A DNA stretch of 64,000 nucleotides from Halocaridina rubra (lineage: Eukaryota > Arthropoda > Malacostraca > Decapoda > Atyidae), in NCBI GenBank assembly GCA_037179515.1, contig JAXCGZ010007562.1, positions 173,501-237,500 of the forward strand. The letters are read 5' to 3'. Each line of letters begins with the position of its first letter. The first letter of the stretch is position 1. The position numbers and the translations under genes are program-made. Below, piece by piece: positions 37,933 to 47,705 of this stretch. The notes under the pieces are model-generated. The model was not told the origin of the DNA. It was given only the letters and a program-made list of their open reading frames with translations, and made no database searches.

Positions 37933-39011
37933 ATGACGCCATCTCTGTCCCAAACCTCTCCCATCCATGGGTCGGTAGGAGGGGTAGCCATTAGGGGAAT
38001 TAAACAGAAAATCAAGAATTTAGAGGCAATGGTTATAAGCCTTGATGATAAAATTCGGAATATGGATGGAGAAATGAAAGAGAATGAAACACTCAGAGAG
38101 CAAATAAGATCTTTGGAGGAAGCAAATATAGCACAAGGGCAGGAGAGAAAGGGACTAGAAAAAAGAATAAAGAAGCTGGAAGGGGAAAAGTATCAACTAG
38201 AATCTAGAATTTCTAAACAAGAAGATAAAAACAAACAGCTGAATGACAACCTAAAGGAATTAGATGTTAGTTCACTGCTCTCTTCTGAGAGAGACGAGAT
38301 TGCTGCTTGGAATGTCCAGATTAAGGAAAACATTGAACAGTTCATAAAAGAGTTCCAGGAGCTGAATATGGAAAATGATGCCATGAAAACTTCCTTTGCT
38401 GATTCACTAAAGGGGAATGTGGCAGTAAAAGAGGCTGTAAAGGCGGTGGCACTGGAAAACATACAAACAGTTGACTATAAAGAGACAGTAATCGAAAAAA
38501 TGAAAGACGTTGTGATGGAAAGGGCAAACCCACTCATCAGACAGGCACTTGATAAGGAGAAGACAGTGGTAATCTCAGGCATAAGTGAATCCCAGGAACC
38601 AACATGGCAGGGGAGACTTGAAGAAAATAAAGCTAGGGTTGTAGACCTGATAAGAAAGCTTGGAGTAGTTTGTGGTCCTGAGGATATTGTAAACATACAC
38701 CAACTAGGTAAATATTCGAGGGAAGGAAAGCCGAGACCAACAAAAGTAACCTTTGAGAGAGGGGAAACATGTAGGGAAATATTGTTGAGAAAAAAAGTCT
38801 AAAAGACCTTCAAGAATTCAAAGAAGTGTTCATTAGACGATACAGAACACAGGAAGAGATGGGAAAGATCAAAAACTTGTTGCAAGAGGCAAGAAGGTTA
38901 AATGATGAAAGAAATGAAGAACAGAAGAAAAATTTTCGTTACAGAGTTCTTCCAGACAAAGGGGAGATAAAGAAGATAATGACAGAAGATCAGGGGATGG
39001 GGCCTCATTAA
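37933..39011 (+). pseudogene. LINE-A ORF1: coiled-coil nucleic-acid-binding protein, one frameshift
   Basis: It starts at ATG 37933 (context ACATAAAAATGAC). Residues about 22-115 are a charged heptad-rich coiled coil ('KIKNLEAMVISLDDKIRNMD', 'LREQIRSLEEANIAQGQERK', 'RIKKLEGEKYQLESRISKQE'). Residues about 205-285 ('KTVVISGISESQEP', 'RVVDLIRKLGVVCGPEDIVN', 'RPTKVTFERGETCREILLRK') resemble the RRM-like domain of LINE ORF1 proteins, which chaperone element RNA. The first frame stops at 38802. The true continuation is one frame over ('KDLQEFKEVFIRRYRTQEEM' to the stop at 39009-39011). The shift lies in an A7 run at 38790-38796, where one extra A restores the frame. The last 90 nt overlap the ORF2 frame in -1. 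Confidence 0.82.
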
Positions 39012-41836
39012 GATTGTTATACACAAATGCTGATGGATTAGCTGGTAAGGCAGTAGAATTAAAAGATAGGATTCACAACAGTAAGGCAGATATAGTAGCA
39101 ATTACAGAGACTAAGTTGAGTGAGGACATAAACAGTGTCACAGTTTTTCCTAAGGGCTTCAGAATACTAAGGGTTGAAAGATCTGAGAGGACTGGTGGAG
39201 GGATAGCACTGCTCATAAGTGAAAGGATTCAAGTTGAAGAAATAAACTTGGCTATAGAAAGTGAGTTCAAGGAATTTCTTGTTGCTCGCATAAATACTGG
39301 GTCAGAGAGCATTATAATAACTGTTGTATACAACCCACCAAGGAACCAAAATAGGCTTGAAGTTTATGAGGAAAGTCATATAGGTACTATTGAAGTCATA
39401 AACTCAGTTGTTAACATGGCACGGGAAAAAAAATGTAGGATTTTGATTATGGGAGACTTTAATCATAAAGAGATAGATTTGATAAATCTTGACCCACACA
39501 GTGGTGAGGACTCATTCGGGGCAAGATTCCTAGATTGCGTACAAGGGAATTTCCTACACCAACATGTAATGGAACCAACAAGGGCCAGGGGTGGGGATGA
39601 GCCATCACTACTTGATCTAGTGTTCACAGATAATGTGTTGGATATTGAAAATATTGAGTATGAACCACCAATTGGAAAGAGTGACCACTGTGTGTTGTTG
39701 ATGGAGTATATCATTGAAGATATTCTTCCTGAGAGAAGAGGCACTGAGGACATGAGGAGGAACTATCGGAAAGGAGATTACATCAAAATGAATGAGCTTT
39801 TTGCAGTTATTGACTAGAGAACCTTATTTTACAACAAATCTGTACAAGAAATGTATGACATCTTTTGTGAGAAATATGGGAAGATAGTAGATTGCTGCAT
39901 ACCTGTCACCAAAGTAGGTGTAATTCATGCCAGAGAGAAATGGTTCGATAATGGGGGTAAAAGAGCTAAGGAGTGGAGAGACAAATGCTGGAAAAGGTAT
40001 AGGAGGAGAAAAAACATAAATGCCTGGCAAACCTACAAAAGAGCAAGAAATGACTACCTAAGTAAAAGGAGAGAGGCAGAGAGAGACTATGAGAGGGACA
40101 TCACCAGGAAGGCTAAATAAAATCCCAAGCTTTTCCACAGCTTTATCAGAGGAAAACTGAAGGTAAAAGAACAGGTTTTAAGGCTAAAGAGAGCGGATGG
40201 AAGCATCACTGAGACGGATGAAGAGATCTGCAAAGAATTGAACAAGGAGTTTCAGTCAGTATTTACAGTAGGAAATACCCCACCCCCTCAGATTGCAGTG
40301 ATAGAAGCTCAAGGGCCGGTATTAGAGAACATCAACCTTACAGCCACAGAGGTATGCAAAGCGCTGATGGATTTAGATGTTCATAAAGCTACAGGTCCTG
40401 ATGACATATCCCCTCATGTGCTTAAAAAATGCACAAACACAATATCAGTGGCACTAAGTATCATATTTAAGGAGTCACTGGAGTCGGGAGAGATTCCAAG
40501 ATGCTGGAAACAAGCAAATGTGATACCTATCTTCAAAAAGGGAAGGAGGGATACGGCTCTGAACTATAGACCAGTTTCCTTGACCAGCATAGTTTGCAAA
40601 GTTATGGAGAAACTACTAAGGAAACATATCTCTCTTCACTTGGAATCCTTCAACTTTTTGTGAGTGAGGCAACATGGCTTCAGAGAAGGTAGATCAACAG
40701 TAACAAACTTATTAGAATTTTATGATGAGGTAAGCCAAATCTTACAGGAAAGAGAGGGCTGGGCAGATTGCATATTCCTAGACTTCCAGAAAGTGTTTGA
40801 CACTGTTGCACATGGGAAACTTATTAGGAAGCTGCAATCAATGGCTAGAATAGGTGGAAATGTTTTGGAATGGATAAAAACTTACTTAGAAGGAAGGGAA
40901 TAGAGGGTTAGAGTAAGACACTCAGTGTCTGAATGGAGAAGAGTTAGTAGTGGAGTTCCACAGGGTTCAGTTTTAGGGCCACGTTTGTTCCTTGTATATG
41001 TAAATGACCTACCAGAGTCTGTAAATTCATTCATGAATATGTTTGCAGATGATGCAAAGATTGTGAAGAAAGTAAAAAACGAGAGCAATGGTAGAGAACT
41101 TCAGGAGGATCTAAATAATCTTCATGAGTGGTCAGAAAAGTGGCTAATGAAATTCAATACTTCAAAATGTAAGGTAATGAGAATGGGTACAAGTGCAAGA
41201 AGGCCCAAGCTTGACTACTAGGTGGCTGGAGTACAACTTCAAGAGACAGAAAATGAGAGAGATTTAGGAGTAAACATACTGGCAGATTTGTCTCCAGAAA
41301 TACATATAAATGGCATAGTAAGGGCAGCATATGTATTCTTATCAAATGTAAGGGTAGCCTTCAGGCACATGGAGAAGGAAATGTTCAGAAATATTTATGT
41401 AACCTATGTGAGGCCAAAACTCGAATATGCAGCCCCCTTTTGGAATCCGCACTTGAAAAAGCACATAGCTTAGCTTGAAAAAGTTCAAAGACATGCCACG
41501 AAACTGGTGCCAGAAATACGCAATCTCAGTTACGATGAGAGGCTGAGGGAATTAGACTTACCATCACTGGAAGCTAGAAGAGTGAGGGGAGATTTTGTGA
41601 CAGTCTTCAAATTCCTTCATGGTTATGATAGAGTGGATAGGGATGGATATTTTGATATGGCTGGCTGTAGAACTAGAGGTCATAGTTTGAAGCTTCGTAA
41701 GAAAACTTCTTTGCAGGATGTAAGGAAATACTTTTTCAGTGTAAGAGTAGTTGATAATTGGAATTGGCTATGCGAGGAGGTAGTTAATGCTATCTCAATC
41801 CATAGTTTTAAGGACATGTATGATAAGTATCACTAA
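38918..41836 (+). pseudogene. LINE-A ORF2: endonuclease-reverse transcriptase with six stop codons
   Basis: One frame runs from just after a TGA at 38915 to TAA at 41834-41836 without a single indel. Endonuclease: 'LLYTNADGLAGKAVELKDRI', 'ITETKL' (catalytic Glu), 'IMGDFNH' (39452-39466), 'KSDHCVLL' (SDH 39680-39688). Linker with 'AREKWFDNG' and 'SKRREAERDYERDI'. RT: 'KATGPDDISPHVLKKC', 'NYRPVSLTSIVCKVMEKLLR', motif A 'DFQKVFD' (from 40781), motif B 'GVPQGSVLG' (40952), motif C 'FADD' (41042-41053). Then the C-terminal domain 'YVRPKLEYAAPFW' to 'HSFKDMYDKYH'. No RNase H. Stops: TAG 39815, TAA 40118, TGA 40661, TAG 40901, TAG 41219, TAG 41471. All are point changes relative to the copies nearby. 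No ATG lies in this frame before the endonuclease core. Confidence 0.88.
38930..38936 (+). promoter_or_regulatory. Candidate -1 ribosomal frameshift heptamer between LINE-A ORF1 and ORF2
   Basis: AAATTTT, read in the ORF1 frame as A AAT TTT, fits the X XXY YYZ slippery pattern. It lies about 75 nt before the ORF1 stop and 13 nt after the last stop in the -1 (ORF2) frame. The same heptamer in the same frame is present in copy 1 (- strand, about 20640-20655) and copy 7 (about 43529-43535). Function is inference. Confidence 0.4.
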
Positions 41837-41923
41837 GTATAAAATGGAAGCGATCAGGAGACGGGAAGATACGAGCTTTGGGCTCTTTCCCATAAACACA
41901 ATTAGGTAATCACAATTAGGTAA

Positions 41924-41924
<1 letters not shown>

Positions 41925-41974
<50 letters not shown>
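41925..41974. repeat. (CA)n microsatellite at LINE-A tail/5' junction
   Basis: About 50 bp of CA directly between the 3' tail of copy 5 and the truncated 5' end of copy 6. Confidence 0.95.
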
Positions 41975-41976
<2 letters not shown>

Positions 41977-43393
41977 GATACGGCTCTGAACAATAGACCA
42001 GTGTCCTTGACCAGCATAGTTTGCAAAGTTATTGAGAAACTACTAAGGAAACATATCTCTCTTCACTTGGAATCCTTCAACTTTTTGTCAGTGAGGCAAC
42101 ATTGCCTCAGAGAAGGTAGATCAACACTAACAAACTTATTAGAATTTTATGATGAGGTAAGCCAAATCTTACAGGAAAGAGAGTGCTGGGCAGATTGCAT
42201 ATTCCTAGACTTCCAGAAAGCATTTGACACTGTTCCACATGGGAGACTTATTAGGAAGCTGCAATCAATGGCTAGAATAGGTGGAAATGTTTTGGAATGG
42301 ATAAAAACTTACTTAGAAAGAAGGGAACAGAGGGTTAGAGTAAGACACTCAGTGTCTGAATGGAGAAGAGTTAGTAGTGGAGTTCCACAGGGTTCAGTTT
42401 TAGGGCCACTTTTGTTCCTTGTATATGTAAATGACCTACCAGAGTCTGTAAATTCATTCATGAATATGTTTGCAGATGATGCAAAGATTGTGAAGAAAGT
42501 AAAAAACGAAAACAATGGTAGAGAACTTCAGGAGGATCTAAATAATCTGCATGAGTGGTCAGAAAAGTGGCAAATGAAATTCAATACTTCAAAATGTAAG
42601 GTAATGAGAATGGGTACAAGTGCAAGAAGGCCCAAGCTTGACAACTCCGTGGCTGGAGTACAACTTCAAGAGACAGAAAATGAGTGAGATTTAGGAGTAA
42701 ACATACTGGCAGATTTGTCTCCAGAAATACATATAAATGGCATAGTAAGGGCAGCATATGCATTCTTATCAAATGTAAGGGTAGCCTTCAGGCACATGGA
42801 CAAGGAAATGTTCAGAAATATTTATGTAACCTATGTGAGGCCAAAACTCGAATATGCAGTCCCCTTTTGGAATCCGCACTTGAAAAAGCACATAGCTAAG
42901 CTTGAAAAAGTTCAAAGACATGCCACGAAATTGGTGCCAGAAATACTCAATCTCAGTTATGATGAGAGGCTGAGGGAATTAGACTTACCATCACTGGAAG
43001 CTAGAAGAGTGAGGGGGGATATGGTGACAGTCTTTAAATTCCTTAATGGTTATGATAGAGTGGATAGGGATCGATATTTTGATATGGCTGGCTCTAGAAC
43101 TAGAGGTCATAGTTTGAAGCTTCATAAGAAAACTTCTTTGCAGGATGTAAGGAAATACTTTTTCAGTGTAAGAGTAGTTGATAATTGGAATTGGCTAAGC
43201 GAGGAGGTAGTTAATGCTACCTCAATCCATAGTTTTAAGGACAGGTATGATAAGTATGACTAAGTAGAAAATGGAACCGATCAGGAGACGGGAAGATACG
43301 AGCTTTGGGCTCTTTCCCGTAAACACAAGTAGGTAATCACAATTAGGTAATCACACAATTAGGTAATTACAATTAGGTAATTACACACACACA
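41975..43393 (+). mobile_element. LINE-A copy 6 (5'-truncated): RT and C-terminus, one stop
   Basis: It starts inside the RT fingers at 'RDTALNNRPVSLTSIVCKV' and keeps one frame to the TAA at 43261-43263. Motif A 'DFQKAFDTVPHGRL' near 42208, motif B 'GVPQGSVLGP' near 42379 and motif C 'FADD' near 42470 are all intact. The only break is TGA at 42685 (GAG-AGA read as GAG-TGA in 'ETENE*DLGVN'). The 3' tail has four AATTAGGTAAT-type repeats (43330-43382), then a short CA run to about 43393. Confidence 0.9.
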
Positions 43394-45958
43394 CAAAAGA
43401 CCTTCAAGAATTCAAAGAAGTGTTCATTAGATGATACAGAACACAGGAAGAGATGGGAAAGATCAAAAACTTGTTGGAAGAAGCAAGAAGGTTAAATGAT
43501 GAAAGAAATGAAGAAGAGAAGAAAAATTTTCATTTCAGAGTTCGTCCAGACAAAGGGGAGATAAAGAAGATAATGACAGAAGATCAGGGGATTGGGCCTC
43601 ATTAAAATTGTTATACTTTTTCAGTGTAAGAGTAGTTGATAATTGGAATTGGCTAAGCGAGGAGGTAGTTAATGCTATCTCAATCCATAGTTTTAAGGAC
43701 AGGTATGATAAGTATCACTAAGTATAAAATGGAAGCAATCAGGAGACGGGAAGATACGAGCTTTGGGCTCTTTCCCGTAAACACAATTAGGTAATCACAA
43801 TTAGTTAATCACACAAATGCTGGTGGATTAGCTGGTAAGGCAGTAGAATTAAAAGATAGGATTCACAACAGTAAGGCAGACATAGTAGGAATTACAGAGA
43901 CTAAGTTGAGTGAGGACATAAACAGTGCCACAGTTTTTCCTAAGGGCTTCAGAATATTAAGGGTTGAAAGATTTGAGAGGACAGGTGGAGGGATAGCACT
44001 TCTCATAAGTGAAAGGATTCAAGTTGAAGAAATAAACTTGGCTATAGAAAGTGAGTTCAAGGAATTTCTTGTTGCTCGCATAAATACTGGGTCAGAGAGC
44101 ATAATAATAACTGTTGTATATAACCCACCAAGGAACCAGAATAGCCTAGAAGTTTATGGGGAAAGTCATATAGGTACTATTGAAGTCATAAACTCAGTTG
44201 TTAACATGGCACAAGAGAGAAAATGTAGGATTTTGATTATGGAGGATTTTAATCATATAGAGATAGATCGGATAAATCTTGACCCACACAGTGGTGAGGA
44301 CTCATTCGGGGCAAGATTCCTAGATTGCGTACAAGGGAATTTCCTACACCAACATGTAATGGAACCAACAAGGGCCAGGGGTGGGGATGAGCCATCACTA
44401 CTTGATCTAGTATTCACAGATAATGTGTTGGATATTGAAAAAATTGAGTATGAACCACCAATTGGAAAGAGTGACCACTGTGTGTTGTTGATGGAGTATA
44501 TCATTGAAGATATTCTTCCTGAGAGTAGAGGCACTGAGGACATGAGGAGGAACTATCCGAAAGGAGATTACATCAAAATGAATGAGCTTTTTGCAGTTAT
44601 TGTCTGGAGAACCTTATTTTACAACAAATCTGTACAAGAAATGTATGACATCTTTTGTGAGAAATATGGGAAGATAGTAGATTGCTGCATACCTGTCACC
44701 AAAGTAGGTGTAATTCATGCCAGAGAGAAATGGTTCGATAATGGGTGTATAAGAGCTAAGGAGTGGAGAGACAAATGCTGGAAAAGGTATAGGAGGAGAA
44801 AAAACATAAATGCCTGGCAAACCTACAAAAGAGCAAGAAATAACTACCTAAGTAAAAGGAGAGAGGCAGAGAGAGACTATGAGAGGGACATCACCAGGAA
44901 GGCTAAAGAAAATCCCAAGCTTTTCCACAGCTTTATCAGAGGAAAACTGAAGGTAAAAGAACAGGTTTTAAGGCTAAAGAGAGCGGATGGAAGCATCACT
45001 GAGACGGATGAAGAGATCTGCAAAGAATTGAACAAGGAGTTTCAGTCAGTATTTAGAGTAGAAAATACCCCACCCCCTCAGATTGCAGTGATAGAAGCTC
45101 AATTCCCTTGGAATCCTTCAACTTTTTGTCAGTGAGGCAACATGGCTTCAGAGAAGGTAGATCAACAGTAACAAACTTATTAGAATTTTATGATGAGGTA
45201 AGCCAAATCCAACAGGAAAGAGAGGGCTGGGCAGATTGCATATTCCTAGACTTCCAGAAAGCGTTTGACACTGTTCCACATGGGAGACTTATTAGGAAGC
45301 TGCAATCATTGGCTAGAATAGGTAGAAATATTTTGGAATTTATAAAAACTTACTTAGAAGGAAGGGAACAGAGGGTTAGAGTAAGACACTCAGTGTCTGA
45401 ATGGAGAAGAGTTAGTAGTGGAGTTCCACAGGGTTCAGTTTTAGGGCCACTTTTGGAATCCGCACTTGAAAAAGCACATAGCTTAGCTTGAAAAAGTTCA
45501 AAGACATGCCACGAAACTGGTGCCAGAAATACGCAATCTCAGTTACGATGAGAGGCTGAGGTAATTAGACTTACCATCACTGGAAGCTAGAAGAGTGAGG
45601 GGAGATATTGTGACAGTCTTCAAATTCCTTCATGGTTATGATAGAGTGGATAGGGATCGATAATTTGATATGGCTGGCTGTAGAACTAGAGGTCATAGTT
45701 TGAAGCTTCGTAAGAAAACTTCTTTGCAGGATGTAAGGAAATACTTTTTCAGTGTAAGAGTAGTTGATAATTGAAATTCGCTAAGCGAGAAGGTAGTTAA
45801 TGCTACCTCAATCCATAGTTTTAAGAAAAGGTATGATAAGTATTACTAAGTATAAAATGGAACCGATCAGGAGACGGAAAGATACGATCTTTGGGCTCTT
45901 TCCCGTAAACACAATTAGGTAATCATAATTAGGTAATCACACACACACACACACACAC
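43394..45958 (+). mobile_element. LINE-A copy 7: ORF1 end, endonuclease, RT with two internal deletions
   Basis: It starts within ORF1 ('KDLQEFKEVFIR.YRTQEEM'); the ORF1 frame ends at GCCTCATTAA as in copy 5. ORF2 is split by a nested fragment (43613-43812). From 43906 the frame is open through the endonuclease ('IMEDFNH', altered from GDFNH; 'KSDHCVLL') and linker to 45135, without the 39815 and 40118 stops of copy 5. Two deletions follow: at about 45102 ('VIEAQ' joins 'PWNPSTF' across about 320 bp) and at about 45455 ('GSVLGPLL' joins the C-terminal 'NPHLKKH' region across about 470 bp, removing FADD). The C-terminal part has several stops. The tail ends at 45940, then CA to 45958. Confidence 0.85.
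43613..43812 (+). mobile_element. LINE-A 200-bp 3'-end fragment nested in copy 7
   Basis: Copy 7 reads TTGTTATAC, then abruptly the family 3' end (TTTTTCAGTGTAAGAGTAG to the AATTAGTTAATCAC tail), then resumes with ACAAATGCTGG, exactly where copy 5 has TTGTTATACACAAATGCTG. The insert is a severely 5'-truncated LINE-A copy in the same orientation. No target-site duplication beyond an AC/CAC overlap is visible. Confidence 0.85.
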
Positions 45959-46572
45959 AGAAATACATATAAATGGTATAGTAAGGGCAGCATATGCATT
46001 CTTCAAATATAAGGGTAGCCTTCAGGCACATGGACAAGGAAATGTTCAGAAATATTTATGTAACCTATGTGAGGCCAAAACTTGAATATGGAGCCCCCTT
46101 TTGGAATGTGCACTTGAAAAAGCACATAGCTAAGCTTGAAAAAGTTCAAAGACATGCCACGAAACTGGTGCCAGAAATACGCAATCTCAGTTATGATGAG
46201 AGGCTGAGGGAATTAGACTTACCATCACTTGAAGCTAGAAGATTGAGGGGGGATATGGTGACAGTCTTTAAATTCCTTCATGGTTATAAGAGAGTGGATA
46301 GGGATCGATATTTTGATATGGATGGCTCTAAAACTAGAGGTCATAGTTTGAAGCTTCGTAAGAAAACTTTCTTGCAGGATGTAAGAAAATAGTTTTTCAG
46401 TGTAAGAGTAGTTGATACTTGGAATTGGCTAAGCGAGGAGGTAGATAATGCTATTTCAATCCATAGTTTTAATGACAAATATGATAAGTATGACTAAGTA
46501 GAAAATGGAACCGATTAGGAGACGGGAAGATACGAGCTTTCGGCTCTTTCTCGTAAACACAATTAGGTAAAT

Positions 46573-46573
<1 letters not shown>
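45959..46573 (+). mobile_element. LINE-A fragment of array-2 type, displaced
   Basis: It starts at AGAAATACATATAAATGG like the array-2 units, covers the C-terminal coding end ('MDKEMFRNIYVTYVRPKLEY' to 'QDVRK') and has the same TAG (46390-46392) that array-2 units 2-24 carry. It ends in a tail and a long CA run. It is separated from the array by copy 8. Confidence 0.85.

Positions 46574-46651
<78 letters not shown>
46574..46651. repeat. (CA)n microsatellite
   Basis: About 78 bp of CA between a LINE-A tail and the 5' end of the next copy. Confidence 0.95.
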
Positions 46652-46652
<1 letters not shown>

Positions 46653-47705
46653 CAGAGGGTTAGAGTAAGACACTCAGTGTCTGAATGGCGAAGAGTTAGT
46701 AGTGGAGTTCCACAGGGTTATGTTTTAGGGCCACTTTTGTTCCTTGTATATGTAAATGACCTACCAGAGTCTGTAAATTCATTCATGAATATGTTTGCAG
46801 ATGATGCAAAGATTGTGAAGAAAGTTAAAAACGAGAACAATGGTAGAGAACTTCAGGAGGATCTAAATAATCTGCATGAGTGGTCAGAAAAGTGGCTAAT
46901 GAAATTCAATGCTTCAAAATGTAAGGTAATGAGAATGGGTGCAAGTGCGAGAAGGCCCAAGCTTGACTACTCGGTGGCTGGAGTACAATTTCAAGAGACA
47001 GAAAATGAGAGAGATCTAGGAGTAAACATACTGGCAGATTTGTCTCCAGAAATACATATAAATGGCATAGTAAGGGCAGCATATGCATTCTTATCAAATG
47101 TAAGGGTAGCCTTCAGGCACATGGTGAAGGAAATGTTCAGAAATATTTATGTAACCTATGTGAGGCCAAAACTTGAATATGCAGCCCCCTTTTGGAATCC
47201 GCACTTGAAAAAGCACATAGCTATGCTTGAAAAAGTTCAAAGACATGCCACGAAACTGGTGCCAGAAATACGCAATCTCGGTTATGATGAGAGGCTGATG
47301 GAATTAGACTTATCATCACTCGAAGCTAGAAGAGTGAGGGGGGATATGGTGACAGTCTTTAAATTCCTTCATGGTTATGATAGAGTGGATAGGGATCGAT
47401 ATTTTGATATGGCTGGCTCTAGAACTAGAGGTCATAGTTTGAAGCTTCGTAAGAAAACTTCTTCGCAGGATGTAAGGAAATACTTTTTCAGTGTAAGAGT
47501 AGTTGATAATTGGAATTGGCTAAGCGAGGAGGTAGTTAATGCTATCTCAATCCATAGTTTTAAGGACAGGTATGATAAGTATCACTAAGTATAAAATGGA
47601 ACCGATCAGGAGACGGGAAGATACGAGCTTTGGGCTCTTTCCCGTAAACAAAATTAGGTAATCACAATTAGGTAATTACAATTAGGTAAATACACACACA
47701 CATAC
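46652..47705 (+). mobile_element. LINE-A copy 8 (5'-truncated, intact frame of at least 303 codons)
   Basis: It starts in the RT at 'QRVRVRHSVSEW'. Open from 46677 to the TAA at 47586-47588 with motif B 'GVPQGYVLGPLLFLVYVNDL', motif C 'MFADDAKIVKKVKN' and the full C-terminal domain. Three AATTAGGTAA-type tail repeats end in a short CA run. Motif A and everything upstream are missing. Confidence 0.9.

Larger units (their letters stand above)
37911..41924 (+). mobile_element. LINE-A copy 5: nearly complete CR1/L2-group element
   Basis: The reference copy of the family in this window. Order: short leader, ORF1 with coiled coil (37933-39011, one frameshift), ORF2 with endonuclease and RT (38918-41836, six in-frame stops), short 3' UTR, and two AATTAGGTAATCAC tail repeats merging into (CA)n at 41925. 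Short 3' tail repeats instead of poly(A), two ORFs, an AP-type endonuclease and an RT without RNase H fit the CR1/L2 group (known family traits; the placement is inference). Whether 5' UTR sequence is missing is unknown. Confidence 0.88.

Noticed and set aside
46456..46650. Cys-Val-rich frames on the - strand of CA runs (also 61195-61377)
   Set aside because: Pure translation of (CA)n/(GT)n.
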